Part shown: positions 54,410-62,783 of the stretch, piece after piece
Layout of the letters: every line of letters begins with the position of its first letter
How positions within the stretch are numbered: position 1 is the stretch's first letter
Assembly: GCA_964655525.1 (NCBI GenBank)
Contig: CAZZNE010000001.1
Location: forward strand, 186,001 to 250,000
From: DLAJ01 sp964655525
Lineage (GTDB): Bacteria > Bacillota > Clostridia > Lachnospirales > Lachnospiraceae
Length of the DNA: 64,000 nt
Reading direction: 5' to 3'
Notes under the pieces: generated by a model
Seen by the model: only the letters and a program-made list of their open reading frames with translations
What the model was told of the DNA's origin: nothing
The model's database searches: none
Program-made: the position numbers and the translations under genes

Positions 54410-54444
54410 AGCACTGTTGGTATATACTATCAACAGTGTTTTTT
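54410..54444 (+). terminator. Intrinsic terminator after the aldolase module
   Basis: Stem CACTGTTG (54412-54419) with CAACAGTG (54431-54438), extendable by a G-T and an A-T pair, an 11-base loop and six T at 54439-54444. Oriented to stop transcription coming from the epimerase/dehydratase gene. Confidence 0.72.
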
Positions 54445-54482
54445 GTTGCTTTTTGATAAAGTCAGATAGATGAAGGTGGCTT

Positions 54483-55511
54483 ATGAAAAAAATAAGCATT
54501 ATGATTCCGTGCTATAATGAAGTGGAAAATGTCGATCTCATGGCGATGGCAGTCACGAATGTGATGGAAGAGGCACTGCCGGAATATGACTATGAGCTGC
54601 TGTTTATTGATAACTGCTCCACGGACGGCACGCGGGACAAGCTTGAGAAGTTGTGTGAGAAGGATAAACGGATCAAAGCAATCTTTAACGTGACGAATTT
54701 CGGGCAGTTCAACTCGCCGTTTCATGGAATGTGCCAAACGACGGGGGACTGCACGATCAGCATGTGCTGTGATTTTCAGGATCCGGTAGAGCTGATTCCT
54801 GCTTTCGTTCACGAGTGGGAGCAGGGGCATAAGATCGTCAGCGGCATTAAGTCTACCAGTAAGGAGAATGGGGTGATATATTGGCTTCGTTCCTGCTACT
54901 ACAAAATGATCAAGAATATGTCCGATGTTAAGATGATCGAGCATTTTACCGGATTTGGGCTGTATGATAAATCGTTTATCGCCATTTTAAGGGAGTTAAA
55001 CGACCCGATTCCATTTCTGCGTGGGATTGTAGCGGAGTACGGTTCCGGTTTTAATCGCAAAGAGATTTTTTATGAGCAGGCGAGGCGCCGTGCGGGAAAG
55101 ACACACAATAATTTTTTCAGTCTGTATGACGCGGCAATGCTGAGTATTACCTCCTATACAAAGGTAGGACTGCGTATTGCGACGCTGCTCGGCTTTTTGT
55201 CGTCCGGTATCAGCATGATCATTGCGCTGGTCTATCTGGTCATGAAGCTCTGTAACTGGGATCATTTTCAGGCAGGCAATGCGCCGATGATACTGGGTGT
55301 TTACATTCTTGGCTCCATTCAATTGTTTTTTATCGGACTGATCGGGGAATATATCTTAAACATCAATACGCGCGTGATCCACCGGCCGCTTGTCGTGGAG
55401 GAAAAGCGGCTGAATTTTGAGGATACCGGGTTAGAACCGCAGAAGGCGGTGAAGAATGGGGCACGGGAAATGCCGAAGAATGGAGCGTTAGGAACGATAA
55501 AAGAAGAATAA
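54483..55511 (+). CDS. DPM1/GtrB-like family 2 glycosyltransferase with membrane anchor
   Basis: 342 aa. ISIMIPCYNEVENVDLMAMA (4-23), FIDNCSTDGTRDKLE, NVTNFGQFNSPFHGM and CCDFQDPVELIPAF in the metal-binding position (DFQDP instead of DADLQDP). Two helices at about 235-260 and 270-297 and the tail GEYILNINTRVIHRPLVV complete the polyprenyl-phosphate sugar synthase architecture. First gene after the terminator/promoter element at 54.4 kb. AAGGTGG precedes ATG 54483. Its last 30 or so residues are low-complexity and not conserved. Confidence 0.84.
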   Translation: MKKISIMIPCYNEVENVDLMAMAVTNVMEEALPEYDYELLFIDNCSTDGTRDKLEKLCEKDKRIKAIFNVTNFGQFNSPFHGMCQTTGDCTISMCCDFQDPVELIPAFVHEWEQGHKIVSGIKSTSKENGVIYWLRSCYYKMIKNMSDVKMIEHFTGFGLYDKSFIAILRELNDPIPFLRGIVAEYGSGFNRKEIFYEQARRRAGKTHNNFFSLYDAAMLSITSYTKVGLRIATLLGFLSSGISMIIALVYLVMKLCNWDHFQAGNAPMILGVYILGSIQLFFIGLIGEYILNINTRVIHRPLVVEEKRLNFEDTGLEPQKAVKNGAREMPKNGALGTIKEE

Positions 55512-56323
55512 TGAGGAAAGAGAAAAGACGTAACAGAAAACCTGTCACAATCAGTATTATCACTGTCTGCTATAACGCAGAACGTGTCATAGAACCGACG
55601 ATTCGTTCTGTCATAGAGCAGACCTATCCGCATCTGGAATATCTCATCATTGACGGCGCATCCACGGACGATACCGGAGCGATCGTACGCCCGTATGCCG
55701 AGCGGGGGGTACTCAAATGGTATTCCGAGCCGGATCATGGAATTTATGACGCGATGAATAAGGGAGCGGCAAAGGCGACGGGGGATTATCTTTATTTTTT
55801 GAATGCGGGAGATACGCTTTTTGATGCGGGTGTGATGGAACACATGGCGGCGTATTGCCAGCCGTCCCGCGCGGAGGTGCTTTACGGCAGTATCACCTAT
55901 GTGCATCCCGACGGGCATACCGAGAAGCGGATCTATGGAGGTTCCTGTGGGAAACTCGTCTATTATCTGACGGGGGACTGCATCAACCATCAGGCAATTC
56001 TGGCGCATAGGGCGTGTTTTGACGATATGCAGTTTGATACGGAGCATTATCGGATCTGCGCCGACAGGGATTGGATGCTTCGCCTGAAAAAAAGAAAGGT
56101 GCCGTTTGTCTGTACCGGAGAGATGGTAGTATACTATTCACTTGACCCGGACAGTGCGAGCGTGAAAAATAAGAAAGACTATCGGCGGGAGGCAAAGTAT
56201 TGCATCAGGAAGCATCTGCCGTTGGGGTATCCGATGTTTGCGCTGTTTGAATTTTGCAGGAGCAATCGCGTGCTTGCAAAGCTGCTGCATGGCGTGTACC
56301 GGTTATTATATATTCGCAGGTAA
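55511..56323 (+). CDS. Family 2 glycosyltransferase (WfgS/PglI-like)
   Basis: 270 aa GT-A enzyme. ISIITVCYNAERVIEPTIRSV (14-34), LIIDGASTDDTGAIV, SEPDHGIYDAMNKGAAKATGDYLYFLNAGD (the DHGIYDAMNKG signature common in colanic/O-antigen transferases), YGSITYVHPDG and the acceptor-side CINHQAILAHRACF. No membrane anchor. ATG 55511 shares one base with the previous stop codon, so translation is coupled. A copy of the structured intergenic repeat begins three bases after its stop. Confidence 0.84.
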   Translation: MRKEKRRNRKPVTISIITVCYNAERVIEPTIRSVIEQTYPHLEYLIIDGASTDDTGAIVRPYAERGVLKWYSEPDHGIYDAMNKGAAKATGDYLYFLNAGDTLFDAGVMEHMAAYCQPSRAEVLYGSITYVHPDGHTEKRIYGGSCGKLVYYLTGDCINHQAILAHRACFDDMQFDTEHYRICADRDWMLRLKKRKVPFVCTGEMVVYYSLDPDSASVKNKKDYRREAKYCIRKHLPLGYPMFALFEFCRSNRVLAKLLHGVYRLLYIRR

Positions 56324-56326
56324 GTA

Positions 56327-56430
56327 GATAGAAAAATCAAAGATTTTTCTATCGGCAAATTTGTGCTAACGCCCAAATTCGCAAAGCGAACTTGTTCGCT
56401 TTGATGTTGGCAGCATGGAGGATTTGTGTG
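56327..56430 (+). repeat. Structured intergenic repeat, copy 3 (two hairpins)
   Basis: 12-bp hairpin GATAGAAAAATC/AAA/complement at 56327-56353, then the core GGCAAATTTGTGCT and CGCCCAAATTCGC, a 10-bp hairpin CAAAGCGAAC-TT-GTTCGCTTTG at 56382-56403, and GTTGGCAGCATGGAGG, TTTGTGTG. The first stem differs from copy 1 by a swapped base pair (T-A to A-T) that keeps pairing intact. Its 3' end supplies GGAGG and the GTG start of the next gene. Confidence 0.82.
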
Positions 56431-57717
56431 AAAAGCAGGTTGAATCAGATGAAGGTAGTACACTTAGCGACAACAGATTTGGGAGGCTCTTACAAGGCGG
56501 TGGAGCGGATTCACCGTGCGCTTTGCATGCATGGCGTGGAATCCATGGTGCTGCTGCGAACCAAATATCATGCGGACAGCATTGGGATACAGGTAATCAA
56601 CACGCCGCTCAAAAGCCTTGTATCGAAGGCAAAGAATGTCGGAAATCTGCTGTTATCGAAGGGTGGGGTCATCTCGGATTACTTTGGAACAGATATGTCG
56701 AAGCATCCTGACGTCCGGGAGGCAGACGTGATCATCCTGCACTGGGTCAATTCGTTTATCGGTTATCGGAATGTGGAACAGCTTCTTGCTCTCGGAAAGC
56801 CTATTCTTTGGGTGGCGCATGATATGTGGAACTGCACGGGCGGATGTCACTATGACCGCTATTGCGGGCGCTATGCCGAAGGCTGCGGGAAGTGCCCGCT
56901 GATCGGTTCTAAGCAGGAAAATGATGTATCCCGGCGCAATTTTAACAGGAAAGCGCATGCGGTTCGCGCAGGTCGAGCCTTAGACGACCCGGCGCAGACG
57001 GATATGAAAAGCGGGAGGCGTGCATGTGCAGATGCAGGCGGCAAGCCGGGCAGACTAACCTTGGTCGGCCCGAGCAGATGGAGCGCGGAGTGTGCAGAGA
57101 AAAGCCGTATCTGGCAGGGACAACGTATCGCATGGATTTATAATCCAATTGATTATGAGCAGTATCGCAGAATGGAAAAAAAGGACGCGCTGCGCGCAAA
57201 GTACGGTGTAGAGACGGATAAAAAGATCATTCTCTTTGGCGCCTGCGGCGCGCTGTCAAACCGGACGAAGGGCGCGCAGAATCTTTTGAAGGCACTGCAA
57301 AACCTGGACGCCGATTCCTATCTGTTAGCGGTATTTGGCAATAAAGACGGAGAACGGCTGGAAAGCTGCCCGCTGGAAACCCGTTATCTGGGCTACATTC
57401 GTTCCGAGGAGGAGATGACCGAGGTCTATAATCTCGCGGACGTGTTTCTGGCACCGTCCGAGCAGGAAAGCTTCTGCTATACGGTGGGTGAGGCGCTTGC
57501 CTGCGGAACACCCGTCGTGGGATTTCGCATTGGTGGGATCGCCGAACAGGTGACACATCAGGCAAACGGTTATCTTGCGGAGTACGGGCATTGTGAACAG
57601 CTGGCCGAAGGAATCCGGTATTGTACACGGCAGCCGATGCAGTATATCAGGAATGCAAATTCTCTGCAAGAGATCGGGGAACAATATCAGAAGCTTTGTG
57701 AAGAAGTGATGACATAA
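56428..57717 (+). CDS. GT4 family glycosyltransferase
   Basis: 429 aa from GTG 56428, chosen because GGAGG at 56417-56421 lies six bases upstream; ATG 56449 is the alternative and begins the conserved part (MKVVHLATTDLGGSYKAVERIH). The N-terminal half has ILHWVNSFIGYRNVEQL and WVAHDMWNCTGGCHYDRYC, with several cysteines (CTGGCHY, CGRYAEGCGKC) typical of the WcaC/colanic GT4 group. A hydrophilic insert lies near 185-215. The donor domain has FGACGALSNRTKGAQNLLKAL and FLAPSEQESFCYTVGEALACGTP. The start signals come from the repeat element, not from unique sequence. Confidence 0.82.
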   Translation: MKSRLNQMKVVHLATTDLGGSYKAVERIHRALCMHGVESMVLLRTKYHADSIGIQVINTPLKSLVSKAKNVGNLLLSKGGVISDYFGTDMSKHPDVREADVIILHWVNSFIGYRNVEQLLALGKPILWVAHDMWNCTGGCHYDRYCGRYAEGCGKCPLIGSKQENDVSRRNFNRKAHAVRAGRALDDPAQTDMKSGRRACADAGGKPGRLTLVGPSRWSAECAEKSRIWQGQRIAWIYNPIDYEQYRRMEKKDALRAKYGVETDKKIILFGACGALSNRTKGAQNLLKALQNLDADSYLLAVFGNKDGERLESCPLETRYLGYIRSEEEMTEVYNLADVFLAPSEQESFCYTVGEALACGTPVVGFRIGGIAEQVTHQANGYLAEYGHCEQLAEGIRYCTRQPMQYIRNANSLQEIGEQYQKLCEEVMT

Positions 57718-57771
57718 AATGGACTTACACGCTATACCGAGTGAAAGTATGAAAAGGAGCATGGTAATAAA

Positions 57772-58695
57772 ATGGATCAATTGACGACACCGGTTGCGTT
57801 TTTTACATTTAACCGTTTATCGACCACAAAACAGGTTTTTGAGGCGATCAGAGAGGCAAAACCGACAAAATTGTATCTTGTATCTGACGGAGCGAGAGAG
57901 CGGGTTCAGGGCGAAAAAGAGAAAGTGAACGAGGTGCGTGCCTATTTAGAGTCGCATATTGACTGGGAATGTGAAGTACACAAAAACTATGCCGACCAGA
58001 ACATGGGCTGCGGCAGAAGGGTTTCGAGCGGCATTTCATGGGTATTTGAGAACGAGGAAGAAGCGATCATACTGGAGGATGATTGTCTGCCTGATCCCAC
58101 TTTTTTCAGATATTGTCAGGAAATGCTCGCGTATTACAGGGATGACGAGCGGATCATGGTGATCGGAGGCAGCAATCCTGCGGCCTATTATGAGACAGAG
58201 CATGATTATTTGTTTACGAAGGTGCCGTATATCTGGGGATGGGCGTCCTGGCGGCGTGCATGGAAATTATATGATTTTGATATAAAGAGCTGGAAGAAAG
58301 AAAAGAAAAATCCGGTCTTCCGCAAGGTACTGCCATTAAAATCCTATTGGGTGTATACGGCGGAGTTTGATGCGTTGTATCATCATACCTACGATACATG
58401 GGATTATCAGCTCATGTACGCGACGATATTGCATGATAAGCTGAACATTGCACCGAGACAGAGCTATACGCGCAATATCGGTTTTCAGGAGGAATCCACG
58501 CACACATCCGGAGAATTGAAAAGCGTGGAGCTGCGGGCGGGAACGTGCAGATTTCCGATCCGTCACAGAGAGGAAGTTGTGTGGGATGAGGAATTTGATC
58601 GGGCGTATTTCAAGAGGACGAATGGGCATGGTCTGATCGTGAAGATCAAGTCGATCTTGGGGTTGGATGTGAATAAGTCCGTGTTCGGGAAGTAG
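57772..58695 (+). CDS. Family 2-like glycosyltransferase (HlpA-type)
   Basis: 307 aa. TTPVAFFTFNRLSTTKQVFEAI (5-26) opens a nucleotide-diphospho-sugar transferase fold; YLVSDGARERVQGE, EEEAIILEDDCLPDPTFFRY (metal site near 99-103) and PYIWGWASWRRAWKLYD follow. This order is that of the group often labelled hemolysin HlpA-like/glycosyltransferase. AAAAGGAG precedes ATG 57772 by about ten bases. Cytoplasmic and without an anchor. Sugar and acceptor unknown. Confidence 0.76.
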   Translation: MDQLTTPVAFFTFNRLSTTKQVFEAIREAKPTKLYLVSDGARERVQGEKEKVNEVRAYLESHIDWECEVHKNYADQNMGCGRRVSSGISWVFENEEEAIILEDDCLPDPTFFRYCQEMLAYYRDDERIMVIGGSNPAAYYETEHDYLFTKVPYIWGWASWRRAWKLYDFDIKSWKKEKKNPVFRKVLPLKSYWVYTAEFDALYHHTYDTWDYQLMYATILHDKLNIAPRQSYTRNIGFQEESTHTSGELKSVELRAGTCRFPIRHREEVVWDEEFDRAYFKRTNGHGLIVKIKSILGLDVNKSVFGK

Positions 58696-58761
58696 AGTGA
58701 AAGCAGACGAAAACGTTTGTACAAAGAATGGTTTGACAGTGTATGGAAAAGGAATGAGTGA

Positions 58762-59871
58762 ATGAATATTATGTGCTTTTATCTTCCACAATTTCATGAA
58801 ATACCGGAAAATAATGCGTGGTGGGGGAAAGGGTATACCGACTGGCGGGCGGCGAAAAATGCAAAGCAGTATAGCAGAAAGCAGCGGCAGCCAAGGGTAC
58901 CGCTGAACGACAATTACTACGATCTGTCAGACGAGAATGCATCGGTCTTAAAATGGCAGGCAGATTTAGCAGAACAATACGGGATTTATGGATTCTGCAT
59001 GTATCATTATTGGTTCCGCGGAAGACGTATTTTGGAAAAGCCGGTAGAAATATTCCGTCAACATAAAGAGATAAAGCTTCATTACAGTCTTTGCTGGGAC
59101 AATAATACCTTTAAAAGGACATGGTATGCCAATAAGAATGAGCAGGAAATCTTGATTCAGCAGGACTATGGTGATGAGGCTGTCTGGACACAGCATTTTA
59201 TGGATTTACTTCCGCATTTTTTGGACGAACGATATATTAAAATTGACAACAAGCCCGTGTTTCATATTTATCGTGCGCATCAGATCGAATGTTTAGAGGA
59301 GATGCTTATATGCTGGAAGCGTCTGGCCAAAGAGAACGGCTTTGCCGGTGTATATATGATTGCCGGTGACTCAGATAATCGGGGCAGGGTAAAAGGGACG
59401 AATGAACTGGATGCGTATTACAATTTTGAGCCGCAGCACGCGTATCATATTAACATTCACAAAATGTATGGAAGGATATGTATTCTTGCAGGCGGTATCA
59501 GGAAGCGTCTTAATGCGTTGTTCCATACAGCTTTTCTTCCGTATGTGCGGAATGCGAAAGGCATCTATCGGTGTATGGTAAAAGATCATGTGCAGACGCC
59601 AAAGAAAGTTTATTATGGAATGTTTGCGGATTATGATGATACGCCGAGACGGCAGGAACGCGGTATTGTATATGCCGATAATTCGTTAGACCTGTTCAAG
59701 GATGCATTGAGGAAGCAGATACGGAAATCGGTACAGGCGGAAAATGAATTTTTATATATCAACGCATGGAATGAGTGGGGTGAGTCGGCATATTTAGAGC
59801 CTGACACGGTGAATGAATTCGCTTATTTAGAAGCGGTTCATGATGTGCTGCAGGAGGAAGGACAGTTATGA
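58762..59871 (+). CDS. WbsX-domain / GH99-like glycosyltransferase
   Basis: 369 aa. MNIMCFYLPQFHEIPENNAWWGKGYTDWRAAKNA at the N-terminus, YGIYGFCMYHYWFRGRRILEKPVE, SLCWDNNTFKRTW, KPVFHIYR and near the end FLYINAWNEWGESAYLEPD are all hallmarks of the WbsX (GH99-like) proteins found in O-antigen and capsule loci. The activity of WbsX proteins is not well established; some are proposed to transfer or trim sugars. AAAAGGAATG upstream of ATG 58762. It ends with an ATGA overlap into the next gene. From about here on the DNA is more AT-rich. Confidence 0.83.
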   Translation: MNIMCFYLPQFHEIPENNAWWGKGYTDWRAAKNAKQYSRKQRQPRVPLNDNYYDLSDENASVLKWQADLAEQYGIYGFCMYHYWFRGRRILEKPVEIFRQHKEIKLHYSLCWDNNTFKRTWYANKNEQEILIQQDYGDEAVWTQHFMDLLPHFLDERYIKIDNKPVFHIYRAHQIECLEEMLICWKRLAKENGFAGVYMIAGDSDNRGRVKGTNELDAYYNFEPQHAYHINIHKMYGRICILAGGIRKRLNALFHTAFLPYVRNAKGIYRCMVKDHVQTPKKVYYGMFADYDDTPRRQERGIVYADNSLDLFKDALRKQIRKSVQAENEFLYINAWNEWGESAYLEPDTVNEFAYLEAVHDVLQEEGQL

Positions 59872-60674
59872 GCAGGGTTTTGGTAACCGGCGGAACAAAA
59901 AAGGATATTGATGCGATGGCGGTGCTTGCGCTTAATATGCGCGATAAGACACCGAAGCTTGCTGATGAAATGGTGGTTTTTCATGATGGTGTATCAGAAA
60001 AGATACAGAATAAGTTTCAAAAAATCATGCCTACACATTTTGTACGATATCGGTGCCCCATACCAAAATGGAAGCTTTGGCAGAATAAGATCATACGGTA
60101 CTTTTCGCCAATGGTATTTTGTAAAATTGAATGCTTCAAACTACTGGAGCGCTATGATACCGTTGTCTGGTCAGATTATGATGTGATCATTAAAGAGGAT
60201 ATATCAGATCTGCTGCAGCAGGATAAGGAATATTCATTTGTGTGCGATCCGGATAAGACACTGGCGGATATGTTTTATCCGTCTATCAGAAAAATAGAAC
60301 TGCCCGAATTTGATCTGGATGGAGAATGCATTTGCACACCACTGTTTGTTTTGCAACGGGGCGGCGGCGATTATATTTCATATTATAAATGGTGCATCGA
60401 TGCGATGAGTCAATATATAAAATATCTGTATTTGCCTGAACAGGCGATTGTGACGATGCTTGTGCAGAAATTTCAAATTCCATTTCATACCCTGAGTAAC
60501 CGTACGTATAGCGCGCATCCGAAGGTGGATGGAGATGATGTGAGAATTATACATGCTTATGGTCAGCCGAAGTTTTGGAACGGGTTGGAGAATCAGGAGT
60601 GGAACCGATATTTTCGAGAATGGAGAAAAATATCTGAAGGATGTAGACCTAATGGAGACAGTGAAAAATATTGA
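59868..60674 (+). CDS. GT8-like glycosyltransferase
   Basis: 268 aa. The middle segment LLERYDTVVWSDYDVIIKEDISDLL (about 93-117) carries a D-x-D metal motif in the position seen in family 8 galactosyl/glucosyltransferases, followed by EYSFVCDPDKT, LPEQAIVTMLVQKF and HAYGQPKFWNG, which resembles the GT8 H-x-x-G-x-x-K-P-W segment. The N-terminus is not conserved. ATG 59868 overlaps the WbsX stop by four bases, so the pair is probably co-translated. Confidence 0.7.
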   Translation: MSRVLVTGGTKKDIDAMAVLALNMRDKTPKLADEMVVFHDGVSEKIQNKFQKIMPTHFVRYRCPIPKWKLWQNKIIRYFSPMVFCKIECFKLLERYDTVVWSDYDVIIKEDISDLLQQDKEYSFVCDPDKTLADMFYPSIRKIELPEFDLDGECICTPLFVLQRGGGDYISYYKWCIDAMSQYIKYLYLPEQAIVTMLVQKFQIPFHTLSNRTYSAHPKVDGDDVRIIHAYGQPKFWNGLENQEWNRYFREWRKISEGCRPNGDSEKY

Positions 60675-60759
60675 CAGTAACACGTTATTTGCTTAAAATT
60701 GTGTTAGTGATCAGAAAATATGATGAACGGATATTCGAAGAAAGTTCAAGGTATTATAG

Positions 60760-61719
60760 ATGAAAACAATAGACATTGTTGTGCCCTGCTATAATGAAGA
60801 GGCATGTATATCGTTGCTTTATATTGAAATAGAAAAGGTATTCTCCACCATTGAAAAGGAGATCGCTTGGCGGATAATCTATGTGGATGATGGAAGCAAA
60901 GATAATACGTTGAGCAAAATTAAGGAATTAACTAAAGAAAAAGGCGGGGAATTCGTAAAGTATATTACTTTTTCCCGCAATTTTGGTAAGGAAGCCGCCA
61001 TTTATGCAGGTTTATCTTATTCAGATGCAGATTATGTCGTTCTAATGGATGCTGATTTACAGCATCCGCCATCATTGATTCCACAGATGTTATCGAAAAT
61101 AGAAGAAGGCTATGACTGTTGTGGGGCAAGAAGAGTCAGCAGAAAAGGAGAGCCGAAGGTTCGCAGCTTTTTTTCGCGGACTTTTTATCGAGCAATGAAA
61201 TCTCTGACAGGACTGGAAATGGTACAGGGCGGAAGCGATTACCGTATGATGACGAGGCAGGTTGTGGAAACGATCGTGTCCATGAAAGAGAGAGAGCGTT
61301 TCACAAAAGGCATATTCAGTTGGGTCGGGTTTTCTACTTATTGGATTAAATATGAGAATGTTGAGCGGGCAGCAGGGCGGACAAAATGGTCTTTTGGGGG
61401 ATTATTTCAGTATGCGGTAAGTGGGTTTATTGCGTTTGCAACGACTCCGTTAAGGGCTGCGATTTGGTTTGGGTTTACGATTGATATTATTACGGTGATT
61501 TATGCAATTTGGTTTTTTATTAGTAGTATAAAAAGTACCGGAGCTAGGACGGGATACGCAACCATTGTGTTGCTGCTTATGTTTTTTGGAGGAACGATTA
61601 TTTTACTGTTGGGAGTGATCGGGGAATATTTGGCACGGATTTATATGGAGTCCAAGGGCAGGCCGATCTTTATTGTGAAGGGGGAGAACATTGAACGACA
61701 GACAGACGTATGTAAGTAA
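60760..61719 (+). CDS. GtrB-like family 2 glycosyltransferase (polyprenyl-phosphate sugar synthase)
   Basis: 319 aa. IDIVVPCYNEEACISLLYIEI (4-24), YVDDGSKDNTLSKI, FSRNFGKEAAIYAGL, DYVVLMDADLQHPPSLIPQM (classic DADLQ-PP metal motif), GGSDYRMMTRQVVE, two membrane helices (about 232-255 and 266-290) and the tail RIYMESKGRPIFIV. This is the most typical GtrB/DPM1-like member in the window and could load undecaprenyl phosphate with glucose or a related sugar for a GtrII-like transferase. The 85-bp gap before it has only a weak AAGG ribosome site. Confidence 0.87.
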   Translation: MKTIDIVVPCYNEEACISLLYIEIEKVFSTIEKEIAWRIIYVDDGSKDNTLSKIKELTKEKGGEFVKYITFSRNFGKEAAIYAGLSYSDADYVVLMDADLQHPPSLIPQMLSKIEEGYDCCGARRVSRKGEPKVRSFFSRTFYRAMKSLTGLEMVQGGSDYRMMTRQVVETIVSMKERERFTKGIFSWVGFSTYWIKYENVERAAGRTKWSFGGLFQYAVSGFIAFATTPLRAAIWFGFTIDIITVIYAIWFFISSIKSTGARTGYATIVLLLMFFGGTIILLLGVIGEYLARIYMESKGRPIFIVKGENIERQTDVCK

Positions 61720-62764
61720 TCTTCCGTTAGTTACGATTATAATCGCGACATATAACTCGTTAAAGGTTTTTCCACGGACATTGCAGGCGATTCAAGAGCA
61801 GACCTATCCTATGGAATGTTTGGAAATTTTAGTGGTGGATGGAGGCTCAGATGACGGTACATGCGATTTTGCATTGAAAAATGGATGTATCGTATTAGAA
61901 AATCCGAAAACGGAGCCGGTTAACGCCAAGCTGATAGGGCTACAAAATGCAAACGGAAGATATATTATTTTTATCGATCATGATGAGGTGATGGAGAATA
62001 AAGAAAGTATTTTCAATAAAGTGAAAGCAATACAGGAGAACAAGAACTGCTATGTAGTGTTGGGGAGTGGATATAAACGACCGAAGGGGTATCCACGAAT
62101 CAATCAGTATATATCGGAGTTCGGTGATCCTTTTTCTCTGTTTTTATATTCTTTTCCAAAATATGATAAATATTTAAAAAGAACGTTGGTGAAATGCTAT
62201 ACGGTAGTGAAAAACAAGAAGGATTATTTCTGTGTGGATTTTGCAAAAAGAACAAAAGAGCCGCTGATTGAATTATGCTGTGCAGGAACATTGCTTGACA
62301 ACGAGTATTTTTCAAAAATTCCTGATGCATATATTGAGGGAAAAGTGATGACGCAGCTATTCTATATTATGCTGCAAAGGGGAGATACAGTGGTTGTCTG
62401 CATGAAGAAGGATGCGTTAATGCACTATTCTGCAGATTCTATTAAAGCATATTTTCCTAAATTGAAATGGAGGGTGTGTAATAATATTCACTTTCAGGAA
62501 ATGAAAGAGAGTGGAGTGAGCGGAAGGCTTAAATACCAAAAAACATTAAAAAATAAAAGATATTTATTTATGCCATATGCGCTGTTTTTTCTTCCGGCTG
62601 CGTTACATGGGATAAAGATGGCGGTGGAAAGGAAAAATGCAGTTTATTTGCTGCATCCCCTGTTTTCTTTTTATGTTGCGGTGCAGATTATCTGGCAGAG
62701 TTTTATCAAGTTGCTGGGTGTTAAGCCCAGAATGAGAAGTTATGACGGAAAAAAGAAAATCTGA
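61691..62764 (+). CDS. Family 2 glycosyltransferase
   Basis: 357 aa from TTG 61691, with AAGGGGAG just upstream and a 29-base overlap with the previous gene; no better start is in frame before the conserved region. LPLVTIIIATYNSLKVFPRTLQAI (11-34), LEILVVDGGSDDGTCDFA, NGRYIIFIDHDEVMENKES (D-H-D metal region near 95-98) and a C-terminal helix-rich stretch (about 290-345) with one or two possible membrane segments. The sugar is unknown. Strongly AT-rich relative to the first half of the window. Confidence 0.8.
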   Translation: MNDRQTYVSNLPLVTIIIATYNSLKVFPRTLQAIQEQTYPMECLEILVVDGGSDDGTCDFALKNGCIVLENPKTEPVNAKLIGLQNANGRYIIFIDHDEVMENKESIFNKVKAIQENKNCYVVLGSGYKRPKGYPRINQYISEFGDPFSLFLYSFPKYDKYLKRTLVKCYTVVKNKKDYFCVDFAKRTKEPLIELCCAGTLLDNEYFSKIPDAYIEGKVMTQLFYIMLQRGDTVVVCMKKDALMHYSADSIKAYFPKLKWRVCNNIHFQEMKESGVSGRLKYQKTLKNKRYLFMPYALFFLPAALHGIKMAVERKNAVYLLHPLFSFYVAVQIIWQSFIKLLGVKPRMRSYDGKKKI

Positions 62765-62783
62765 TTCAGAGAGGAATAGCGGA

